Source: Anticarsia gemmatalis
Lineage: Eukaryota; Arthropoda; Insecta; Lepidoptera; Erebidae
Reading direction: 5' to 3'
NCBI RefSeq assembly: GCF_050436995.1
Contig: NC_134767.1
Span: 5,456,001-5,520,000 of the forward strand
Length of the DNA stretch: 64,000 bases
The position numbers and the translations under genes are program-made. Of the stretch, positions 24,655-36,057 are shown one piece after another (position 1 is the stretch's first letter; each line of letters begins with the position of its first letter). The notes beneath the pieces are model-generated. The model made no database searches, was not told the DNA's origin, and was given only the letters and a program-made list of their open reading frames with translations.

Positions 24655-24893
24655 CTAGCTGACCCGCGCAACTTCGCTTGCGTCACTTAAGATAATCATA
24701 ATTTTTCCCGTTTTTGTAACATTTTTCACTGTTACTCTGCTCCTATTGGTCGTAGCGTGATGATATATAGCCTATAGCCTTCCTCGGTATATGGCTATGG
24801 AAAGAATTTTTCAAATCGGACCAGTAGTTCCCGAGATTAGCGCGTTCAAACAAACAAACAAACAAACAAACAAACTCTTCAGCTTTATAATAT
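24655..24893 (-). mobile_element. Non-autonomous Helitron, family B, nested in the Harbinger element
   Basis: On the minus strand it ends CGCAAGCGAAGTTGCGCG then GGTCAGCTAG before T. The AAACTACTGG-type middle and the AAGCTGAAGAG plus TTTG run match the other family B copies. The sequence ATATGGTATACTAGCTG appears twice at the 3' side (about 24621-24637 and 24644-24660), which suggests a second, very short end copy. The exact 5' boundary is uncertain. Confidence 0.75.
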
Positions 24894-25514
24894 GGTATAT
24901 GGGCAAATGTCGACATATCGACTTTAATCTACCAGCGGCAATGTTTTCGACTATTATAAAGATGAATAATATAACGTTAATTTTGTCAGGATAATAGTTC
25001 TGTAGTTATTAAGTATCTACTTGCACAATTGTTTTTGTGTTATTAATACTTAAAATGTCTAGTTGAACAATTGCTTTTTGTAATTATCGTCTAAAATGTA
25101 ATTTTTTATTTTAAAATAAAAATACTTTATTTTTGTCAAAAGTCTTTTTAAAAAAAAAACCCCGTCGAATTCCGAACTAAAAATTGGTACTGACTTTTCA
25201 TGGGACGTAATAATAATATTGAAACTTGTCCCATGTCTGTTGATGGGATGGGACCATGGGACACTACCCATACATTTTTTTGCATGGTCCTTTGCTGTCA
25301 CGTTTAGTCACCGCACTATTCAACAGCGAAATGAACACGTGGAGCTTGTGACGTTGCCGTCCTGTCGTCGTGCGTTCTCGGTACCGACACCGCACTGTTG
25401 CCGCACCGTGCGATTTGTATGAAAACAAATGACCGTCCGTGCACCGTACGACAAACGCACCGTTTCGGCACTGCTGCGGTCCGACACGATACGGCTAAAT
25501 TGAAAGAGCCCTAA

Positions 25515-28500
25515 TGCTGGCATGAACGATAGCAATTTATTTTCAACTAAATACAAGTCGCATGAGTCTTATGCAGCTCAACAGTATATATCGGTAACTA
25601 TTCCAATCTTATGTCATTTTTATTGATACGGTAACAGAACGTAATTATGTATCAACGTCCACAAAATTAAAATAACGTTAATGCATATTGCTACCCTCTA
25701 CACAAACTAATAAAACATCAAAGTATTCGATATTTGTATCGCATCAAAAATTATTCACCGTTTACCATAAAGGTGGTGTAATAAATTTGACTTTTCGCTT
25801 CTAAGAAATTGGATGTTGTGTGAGAAATAGCACCTATTCCCAAACGGTACGGAATTGAAATGTCCGGTGAGAAGCAATACTTGATATCGTTAGGTGAAAA
25901 GGTAAAACATAAAGAAAAGGCGTGCTTGAATAAATGAATTAATTTGATAATTCTTTATAATTATTGAGGATTGCAAATTGTTATTTATGTGTTTTTTTCG
26001 GTCAATTTTAGATGCTTTATTTACCATAATATTTGCCGATTTGTCCAGTCAGATTGTCACGATGAGACACGAGGCCGCAAACGCGATGAAGCCAAAAATC
26101 TGGGCCATCCTCTTATACATATTTGCGTTTAAGTATTATTAGTATTTTATATCCCCAATCCACACTTAGCCAGCGTGGTGGACTCTAGACTTAAGCCCTC
26201 CCTAGGAGTAATAGGTTAAGAAAAGGTATAAAAAACCACAAGGCACGACGGTATCTATAACACGGCACCGGTACACGTCAAGAAATCTTGAATATTCTCA
26301 ATAGAATCTCGCTTTTTATGACGTTATGAAAATTTGTTTTTAAACACATTCTAGGTCAGTACTACCAACCAATTAACCCCTTAAAACTGTTAGCCGGTTC
26401 CATTTGTCCATCACTCAAAAGGTACTACAGACTCACAGGACAATGTCATTTCGAAATTCACTTGTTTAGACACATCTCTTACTAAGGATTCTCATTCACG
26501 AACTCGATAGAATAATAATATAGGTATGGTCACTGAGACTGATGAGTCTACATTTTTTTTATGTTTTTTGAAATATAAAATATAAATATTACAATCAATA
26601 AAAAATTTAAGGCAGATTTAAAAAAATATACTTTTTATAATGCTGAATCCAAACACAGTGTTCGGTGTCGCACAGCATTGATTAAATAAAGTCTATGAAA
26701 CTGCTGATGGTCAGATGAATTCAAGAAATTAACAAACTTGTTTTATTTAATCTGTATTTTTCCATGTTCTGTCCGTAATTATTTCAAAAACTATTGATTC
26801 AACTTTGATGAGGTCCTCATTATGGAAAAATATACACAAATATTTTCGGGACATCTTTGCACACTACTTTATAAAAATCAATCTAAAATCACCGTGAAAA
26901 ATACACAGAAATGGTTGTATTTTCGTTGGAAAGTCGAATAAACGAAAAACCAGTTTGTATGTTTCACTAAGAGCGTAACAACCGGGTTTTGGCTCGTTAC
27001 GTGTTATGTAGTTTGTGCAAGACGTTATGTACCGGGGAACACACATTTTTGTGTAAGACTTTACAAGTTTTTATTGAACTTGGCATATTGTGCTTAGTGC
27101 GCATTTTGCTTGTTTTAGAAGTTAAGATTATTTTTGGTTGTGAAGTGAATTCGAGGGTAAAGATTTCTATTTGTGTTCTTAACAACATTGATAAAATACA
27201 ACTCTTTGGATATTTTGTCGCTTTTGCAACCTTAAACTGAATTAAAATGAATGATGCGGTAATTTTAGCAATCCTTTATTATATTTTTTTTCGAAACAAG
27301 TATTTTTCTATAGCAAATACAATTATAAATTTTGGTTTACCATTGTCTTATTTTATATCGAGACATACTCATATAGAATAAAACATACTGTCACTCCATT
27401 TTCGATACGCAAACGTAGCCTACTTTCTTCCCTAAGATACCATTTGACTAGGCGACGCGCGACACGTCAAAATACAGGTCACAAAAGTCACGTCAAAATA
27501 CAGGTGCTTAAGCTCACAATAATAACAAAAAAACTCTCTCGATTATCACTCACACCATTAGTAGCGCCCAGTACCGCTCAGCTAAAAGACAGCAATACAT
27601 TAAGTGTTGTGACGTCGAGTCAGCTGCAGTTTCCAAGTGACCTGGTTGTATGCCACCTGCGCTCTGCTCTCTCATATACTGAACAATACCGGACACTAAA
27701 TAGGCCAAGGGCTAACGTGTTAGTTAGATTTCCTTAATCAATTCACTTGTACTAATTTGTTCACATTCTGCTAGGAAAAATAAAAAATCTACTTTTTTAC
27801 GTAGTTCCACACCTGTGGAGGTTGTGGGTTTGATAAAATGAAGCGGTTAGTTATTAGTTAGTTGTTAGTTTAATACAAATATTATTAAATCAAAAATATA
27901 TCTATCTAAATGCTTGATTGTCAGCTTTACTTACTTAATTTCAGAACTTTGATGGGATTTTAAGGTGATAGATTATATTATAGCTTGAATGTGTGGATGA
28001 TTGCTGCTAGTGTAAGTTGTTATACTATAGCCCTACAACTTAGTAAAGAGCATTGGCATACACGATTTATCTTAATTATAATTATCGCTTTTCAAAATAA
28101 AATAGCTGTGTCGAAAACAGCACAGTCAGCTGCATAAGCCTACTAGCCTATGAGTCACTAATGTTCCGAAATTCTGAATTTTGTATACCTACCGACAGTC
28201 GCGAAGCTTGAATACAAGGCTTTCTAATAAGTTTAATATGTAATAGGATACGGAAATTAACGCGAACACGCATTTTACATTGCAGTGCACATACCTAACG
28301 TTTCGGCGCAGGTTACATTTGCCGTGGTCGCAAGCCGACTCGTCGGTACTAAGTTGTTGGACTATAGTATTAACAAGTATCAACCAAATTAGTTGTCAGG
28401 CTATTACTAAAGCGAATTACAGTAATCTGCACGCTCTATTCAACAATTAATCGGATGGTAATCAAACCAATCAAAATCTACTACATACACGTTATCCTGG

Positions 28501-29783
28501 AGATCAAATTGATTTGATCAATCAAGACTGGCGGGGCACTTAGCGATGCTCCCGTCATAAACACCAATGGCAATCGATTAAAGATGATCCATATACCTAT
28601 AATAAAGCTTAACTATGGATATACATATAATAACTTCTGAACTTTAATTTATTAAGTATACAATAGGATAGTTGAAGGTCAGAGAATAATAATATCCAAT
28701 TTGTTGATAAGACCATGCTAATATCAAATACTTACTCACAAACATACATAATTCTAATAGGGTCTTCTATTTCAGTTTGCTCTTAATTTTGTGTTACTAT
28801 AATGGTAAATAAGTTAGCAACGGTGAAATTACCTAAGTTTTGTAGGGTAACATAAGTTGTGATGTGGTAAGTCTAGTAAACACACGGTCAGCTGGGAGAA
28901 CCACAGAATAATATTTTACTACCCACTCCCAAAAACTCTTTTATTTTATATTTTCTTTGGTATATGATTAGCTTTTAATTAAAATGACATATTTCCTCAA
29001 ATCTGACCAAATTTTACCATCAAATACACTAATCACGAAAAAAATATCCTGAATTCAAACAATATCTTTCGCTTGATAGAAAGTGGATAAAAGAACTGTC
29101 GATATAGCAATAATTAGAGCCGTCCGTCCGTTACATTGTTAAAGAGAATAATGCCGAATCGCCGACAGTTTCTTAGCCATTTGTCAATCTTACTTCCTCA
29201 TTGGCGTCGTTAGATTTTTTCGCTACAAGATTGTGGCTGAACGGTTTTCGCATTAAAATATTCGAAGGGTTGAAAACAATGTTCTTTTTCTAATTGGGAG
29301 GAAAAATATTTTTTTTAATGAAATGTGATTACTTTTTTAGATGAAACGGAAAGTTGTGTTGTTTTAAGAGGTTAAGGCAATTATAATAGTACTAATATCA
29401 TAAAAGAATTTAATATTTTTATAACTTCCCGTTGCAATAATAATTAGTCACTTATTTATTACTGTTTAGTGAATTTCAAAACTTCGCGATTACTAACTAT
29501 GATGTAACGTTACATGGGTATGTTAATACAATATTACCTTCGAATGCTTGAACTTCTAGTCTAGTGGATAAATATACAGATAAGGTTACATCACACTACT
29601 AGCGCCATCTATTTTACAAAGTTGACAACTTCGCGCATGATATAATACTGTAGTTGAAAGCTCGGAACAAAGCAGTAATATAATTACTAACTACTATAGC
29701 TTGTTTACAGCACTGCAAAATAATCTTTTTATAGAGAAATGAAATTTAAAAAGTGACGATAATCCGTGTTGTTTTTACCCATC
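25515..29783. other. Intergenic, repeat fragments only
   Basis: No gene is supported. Bases 26151-26218 are a LINE-tail fragment and 28238-28345 a copy of the 1379-1540 repeat. The ORFs at 26864-27240 and 27444-27737 have no domain and no splice context. Confidence 0.4.
28238..28345 (+). repeat. Partial copy of the 1379-1540 repeat
   Basis: It shares ACGCGAACACGCATTTTAC, ACGTTTCGGCGCAGGTTAC and GCCGTGGTCGCA with the element at 1379-1540. The right inverted arm is missing. Confidence 0.6.
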
Positions 29784-29789
29784 TTTTAA

Positions 29790-30929
29790 GGGGTCAGAGC
29801 CTATTCGTCCCCTAAGATTCGCACCCTGTGCCCACTCGTCCCCTGGAACTTTTGAGGGGCCCATTCGTCCCCTGAAGAATATTTATTTTTATTCATTCTT
29901 CTAATATAAGTACATGTATATGTGTATACTGCAGCTTGGTAGTCCTGGTACACTCGCGCAGAAAAGGCTATAATAAAAAATATAGTATTTCGGTAGATAT
30001 CATGTTTATTTCAATAAGATTAACACATACAAAATCACAATGTCCTAAGTAGAAACTAACAAAATACAACTCTTTTACAAAAATCAGTCTTGATTGACCA
30101 TCATATAAATCAACATTAAATATAAAATATGCAGAAAAAATAGAACACATATCAACAGTAAATAATTACTTCTTATTTTTTTTATATTTACCAACTACAT
30201 ACATACATGCAAAATCATAATAATTTCAATCTAACAAACTATAACTACAATAACAAAAAATGACTAAAATCACATAATTATTGAAGATTAAACAAATCAA
30301 CATTATTTTAGTACAAAACTAATCTTATATTTGTTTTTTTATTTTAAATTAATAAATATCTATATATATAGCTTTTCCATGCAGTGGCCTAGTGAAATTT
30401 GATTTTCAAAAAATTGGCTAATTATGCGATTTATTCTCGCTTCATTTTCAATCGATTCAGGAGTCCGATTATTTGTTTGGACACCCCTTTGCACCTGATC
30501 CTTTGATGATTTTTTAACAAGCCATTCGTAGTGAGACAATCTTACATCGTAAGCCTATCGACAGGTTATATTATTATCATGACGGATTATCATTCATCAT
30601 AGCTCTTTTTTCAATGATCTGTTATGATTTATTAAATTAATTCCGTTAATAAACTGTTCACAAGTGTATTATGTTAACCGTTTCTTATGTAAAATATAGC
30701 TAATTTTATCTCAGGGGACCAATAGGCACCTGAATAGGTGCCGAATCTTTAACTTATATTGTATATATATGTATATTAGAGGGGACGAATGGGTACCTTA
30801 AAAATAATATTTTTTATTAAAATATTAATTGGTCCCCTACCAGGAGACCAATGGGCACCTATGTAGGGGCCGAATCTACAAATTTTATACTAGGGGACGA
30901 ATTTTAGGGGACGAATGGGCTCTGACCCC
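29790..30929. mobile_element. 1.1 kb terminal-inverted-repeat element with subterminal GGGGACGAATGGG repeats
   Basis: The inverted ends GGGGTCAGAGCC(T/C)ATTCG match on both sides and are flanked by TTTTAA at 29784-29789 and 30930-30935. Motifs of the form CATTCGTCCCCT and AGGGGACGAATGGG recur several times near each end (about 29790-29870 and 30715-30920). The interior is AT-rich with no transposase. This is a non-autonomous DNA transposon. The superfamily cannot be told from the ends alone: the six-base TTTTAA could also hide a TTAA duplication. Confidence 0.75.
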
Positions 30930-32093
30930 TTTTAAGCATACGTTAAATAACTGTCTTTGACTATCGCTATATACTCGAAAAGAAGGCGTTACAATATCCA
31001 AAAGTTCGTAATCTCACTACAGGTTCCGAGCGATACTACAACACGTAATTCCGACAAAGACTTTCAATCCTTTGTACCGTACCTTCAAATCTCAAAACGA
31101 TATTTTTCCTTGTAAACACGTTTCGGCATTTAGGCCACGGGGACTCCCTAAAGCCTCGTTCACACTGTCCGACCGAGATAAAACTACCGGAGCGAATAAT
31201 GTCGCATTACAATGCATTGGGTGTCACGTTAGGATTACACGAATGTGTGTAATGGGCCGAAGATGGGGCGAGAATAGTGTGGATGCGACAATGTTGAAGA
31301 AATCGCTCCGGTTTGAATAGGGAAATCGGTAGAATTGAGCGGATTGAAGTGTTATCCTTATTTTGTTGTGTATTTCAATTTGTCGTGATATATTTTGTTT
31401 GCAGCTTTGTTGTGGATAGTGAAATTGTAGCTCAAATGTATGTTGTGCATCTGTTTTATATATTTTTGTAGAATACTAGTCAATACTTGTAATGTTTTTA
31501 GATTCAAAACCTTTCTCTTAGAGGTAGATAAGTATAATTACAATAACTTAACAGTTACTTATTATATTGCTTTTTGTTTTCGGACTGTTACCTTTCCTTC
31601 AATAGATATGAAAATTAAAAGCCTTTTTTTTAAATCACAGGATATGTTACTTCGAAACCTTTAACCATAAATTGACTTGTCTAAGCAAAAGTTTGATCAA
31701 AGCTGGGTACAGTTTTTGAAATACCGGTAGTAAATAAATTACGTATAAGAAAAGCATACAATTATATCGATGTAACAAAACATCCTTTACATCATACCCT
31801 CTCTAATCTATCACCATGATTGGCCTGAGACTGAAATCTCCGTTGACCAATCACAAGGCCCCGTTCTAATTGGACGAATAATATATTCCTTGTTGTTTCT
31901 GTGATCAGAATTTATTGCGTGTGTAATGAATATACAGCCTTCACCAACCACCATTTTCAATCGTACTTTTCTGTACGAAAATATAATTTTTAATGGTGCT
32001 ATTAGTCAACAATACATATAAAATTATTGTTTAATTACCTTAAAGTTAATCATCACTAGTAATTTTTAGTATTTTAATTAATAAAAATGCTGT

Positions 32094-32320
32094 TGACTGC
32101 CTGGTATTCATGCGGTCGGTTGAGTTCTTTCGATCATAGTGACTCAAGTTTGATCCCTGAGTCGCACAAAGTCGTAAGTTTTCCAATTTAAAATAGGCTA
32201 TTTGTCAATAGTAACTCAGACTTTGGAACATGCCTGGTAAATTGACGGTAAAAAATTGGTGTATTTCTTTCGCCTCCGCCTATACCTTCGTTTCTATTAG
32301 GCGTGATGTATATGTGTATG
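32094..32320 (+). mobile_element. tRNA-derived SINE, family 3 (worn)
   Basis: The head TGCCTGGTATTCATGCGG and the TCAAGTTTGATCCCTGAG block resemble A and B boxes. They are followed by GGCTATTTGTCAATAG, ACTCAGACTTTGGAAC and the tail TCGCCTCCGCCTATACC...AGGCGTGATGTATATG, a layout common in lepidopteran SINEs. Divergence from the usual sequence is high. Confidence 0.5.
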
Positions 32321-33837
32321 AAAAAAAGGTGTTGAAAATTTGGCTACACATACGCTTTTGACGTCATTGAAAAAGTATCAGGTGAACACGTGAATTTCGA
32401 AACTGAATAGTCATTAAAATTGATAGAATATGTGACGAAAATATCGTTCGCATTTGACAATGAAAACCGATACGGGATATCGGGTGCTCTGTATTTTTCA
32501 CGTTGCAGCGTGAAATTTAATCTGCGATGTATTGAAATTTCTAAATTGGGAGACGCTTTTCAAATATTTATGAAACAGCTGAATTGATGAAAGGAAGCGT
32601 TAAACCTATTTATTTGATGTATTGAATTTGATACTTTTTGTATAAAAAAATGGTTTCGTGTTTTTATAGTGTGTCTGTATTGGGTAGAATATGCAGCTAG
32701 CATTCTTAGAAGCACCTAGTTATTTGAGTGCCTTCGATGTTTTATCATATATTAACAGAAAAATTATTCAATGGTAAAAAGTCGCCTATTGCGTATCAAG
32801 TAATACGCCTAACCTCTCCGTTTAAGAGAAAAAGAAGAATCATAATAAGTAATCAATATAGCCTTTAGATGGCGAAATCAGCACCTCAAAAGACTCAATT
32901 TCAGCTATTTATAAGAGAAACAAAGATAAAAGCATTGTAGTTGTGAAAGCGTTTCCATTACCGTATAAAGGTAACATTACGTTAAACTTGATTGAGCCTA
33001 CCATCTCCGAATACGGAGGAATAACCAAGACTTTGATTGTAATAGGACAAGTCGTATATTGTTCATACTCTTAATATTTTATTTACAACCACTTATAGTT
33101 GCATCTACCAGAAAGTGAACACAAGCAACATCTCATGTGATCTGGTTTATAAATACATCACCTCTTAGAAGTCGTTCAAGAGAGACATAACTTAAATACT
33201 AGTGGACAACGAATGTTTCAAAGACATTAAAGGCAACAAAAAGCTTATTTATTTGGATTTAAAACTGATTATTCAAGTTGCTTTACTTTCAGATCACCAA
33301 CGTTTACGGATTCTATAGCACGCAACTTCATAATATAATATATGTGGACTCTCTTATGAACTGACTACGTCAACGCTTGTTCACTAATCGTTTAACTACC
33401 CAGCAATGAGTTAGACTACTCATTTACAAGTTACAATTAAGCCGGCTACTTTAAACGGAGTATTTACTGAACTGGTTAACGTTACCATTACATCACTATA
33501 CTTACAAAGGCCAATAAATCAAGGCACCAAAAACAGAGCAACAAAAACTCCCAACTTGTCTCACAAAGTATTAGCTGAAGGGTCGCCTACAACAAGGCAT
33601 TGTAGGAATATTGGCAATAACCTCTCGTGGATAATTGAGTGGTGCGCCCTCGGATCCCATTAAGGGATCTGTCAAGATACGTAGTCGATAATCGTCTAGG
33701 CGCGTCTCTATTTCTCCATCTTACTTGTGGACATGAAACTAGCGGGTGTGTGACCTTTATTTTTGCTTATTTTGTAACAAAAAAGGGTCACATTATGTAT
33801 TTTGTAGCGAAACTAACACCTTCTATGCAGAATGGAA

Positions 33838-33900
33838 TCTGACCGCGGAGATAGGCTACAGTGGAAAACTATGGGGGAGGATTGATGGATGGTCTTGTCT
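33838..33900 (+). pseudogene. Possible non-LTR retrotransposon remnant
   Basis: One frame reads DRGDRLQWKTMGE before a stop. This resembles the ADRxxWRxLGE segment near the end of RTE/jockey-type reverse transcriptase ORFs in insects. It is only about 13 residues long, so it may be chance. Confidence 0.25.
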
Positions 33901-35877
33901 GGTGACTGCGTTGATTGGCCGAATGTATTACTGTTACCCAATTGACTCTAGACTGTCACCAATAAACCATTTTGGTGCATGTCATATTCTAACAAGAGCA
34001 AGTAGGTAAGCATGGTGAAATGTCTCCCAAAATATTAAAGCAGTCGCATTTACAAAGTAATGTAGGAGTTAGAATTTGAACACGACAATTACGAATCTTC
34101 GTTCGATTACACCAACTCGCTTCTAGACCTGCGGGTTCACTTGATATAACTTTGAAAAAATCCTTTGTCTGTAAGAAAAATAACCGCCTCTCTTCAAATG
34201 TACAATCGCTTATTCTAAAGCTCGAAGCCCTACAACCTAACACATTGGAATACAAAGGCAATAATATCTAATTACACATTGAATTTAATTACATGAAATA
34301 GCAATAACAATGCATTACTTTGTAAGTGTTGTCTCCTACTTTGAACCCCACGTCGTTGAAACAATATTGTATGGGATAATGCCATCAATAGACATTAACA
34401 AACCAATATCTCCATGACACAATTACTTTATTTTAGAAATACATAGGAATATTACAAAAATATAGTTAGATCTTGCATTCTAAGGCTCTTTACTTATTGT
34501 CAGACTATGATATAATTGCGAAAATATGTGAGGATGTGAAGTGAGAAGGAAGCTATTGAAAAAAACATTTTAAATAATTACAAAAATAAAAAACAACAAC
34601 CGACTGGTTTATAATAAAGCCATATTTACAGTCTGGCAATACATGATATCGGGCAACACGCAGTCAATTTTAAATCACTATTTATTTTAAAACAGAATCC
34701 AATAACACGAACATCATTCTACCTTCCCAAAACAGGCAAGTCACAAGCCGCTTATAACATTTCGATAGCAAAAAACCGCGATAAATCATTTCACAAACCT
34801 GGTCTCGCAATAAGCCGTCGATAAATAAAAAAACAGAAAAAAGCTATTTATTGAAACAGGGCAAATAAATTAAAGAACAAAAGCCTAGCAGGTTTTAATT
34901 CGTTTGATCCGTTTTCCCGCAGTACAAAGTGAAAAAGCCAAAATTGCTACTAGCAACTGAATGCCGACAGTAACGTTCAATACGTTTTTAATTAAAAACT
35001 GTAAGATACACCGTAAACAAGGGAATAATTAGGATATGAATAGAAAGAACGTAATAAAGCTTTGATTTTTAATTACACTTAATTGGTCAAAGGGAGTGTG
35101 AGTGTTAATTATAGACTACTATCGGAAAACGTTGCTTTTATGGAAAAAACCTTGAATAGAGGTTTTATTAAAAACTGTTTTATAAAATCATAATAGTAAC
35201 GAGCTTTTTTAAGTACGATCTCTCTATGATTAGGCAACGGGCCTTCTAATTAATTAATTAAGTTCAAACTTTGAGATGATTGTGGATTTTCCTATTATTT
35301 CAACAAGTAGATTTTTTGCTGTTGACATAAAAATTTACAATGTATTTCAAAATTAGCATTAGTTAATTTACGATGGAAAACTTTATTACTAAGAAAATAA
35401 GCTAATATTTTTTAAATAAACATAGGTCTATCGCCTATGTTATCTATAAAATACCCATTGTTCAGCAAAATAGGCTATATAAGGTAACGATATCTGTACA
35501 AAAAAATTGCGTTTTGTACAAAAATTACAATATACAGAATGTCAAAAAATATTAAGTACAACCGAAAATACCATGCTATATCACCGCCAATGTTTTACCG
35601 ATCATTTACTGCACCAAGTTTGCTCATCATACAAGACAAGACATGAGTAATTAACATACCATTAGACAAGCACCTTAGATCTTGAAGGAAAACGACTAAG
35701 CTTCAGCGTCTTAATACGGTAATTAATTGCAGCAAAATTTGTACGTGGCGTGTGAATTAGTAGTGCCATCAATCAACATTACTAGTTAAAACAAGACCTG
35801 ATGGATTGGGACATAGTGGTAAGAAGACTGGCCAACAAATTAAGAATCTGTGACAAAACGGTAGAGCCTAAACGCCT

Positions 35878-36057
35878 CTGTAGCGCGATTCTTTATATTC
35901 GGTAGTAATGAGTATCGACAGTTTGACAATTAAAATGTACAGCATAAAAGTTCTTATGGCGCCCGCTAGAGGCACTGATCAGATCTTCACTCCAAAAAAT
36001 TATCGATAGTTAGACAGTTGTCGATACTAGATAGTATAAGAGAATCGCGTTATACAG
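35878..36057 (+). mobile_element. MITE family M, copy 4 (best preserved)
   Basis: CTGTAGCGCGATTCTTTA at the left and AGAATCGCGTTATACAG at the right are inverted ends. The interior GCGCCCGCTAGAGGCACTG and TCGATAGTTAGACAGTTG match the other copies. Confidence 0.8.

Larger units (their letters stand above)
23780..25511 (+). mobile_element. PIF/Harbinger DNA transposon, deleted, with nested Helitron
   Basis: The ends GGGCTCTTTCAATTTAGACG (left) and its near inverse TAAATTGAAAGAGCCC (right) are flanked by TAA at 23777-23779 and 25512-25514. This 3-bp TWA duplication is typical of PIF/Harbinger. GC-rich GCCG/GTACCG-type subterminal repeats follow both ends. A HARBI1-like N-terminal ORF lies at 23971-24243, and the catalytic DDE part is missing. 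A family B Helitron is inserted at about 24655-24893. At 1.73 kb it is shorter than autonomous members, which usually carry a transposase and a Myb-like gene. Confidence 0.8.
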
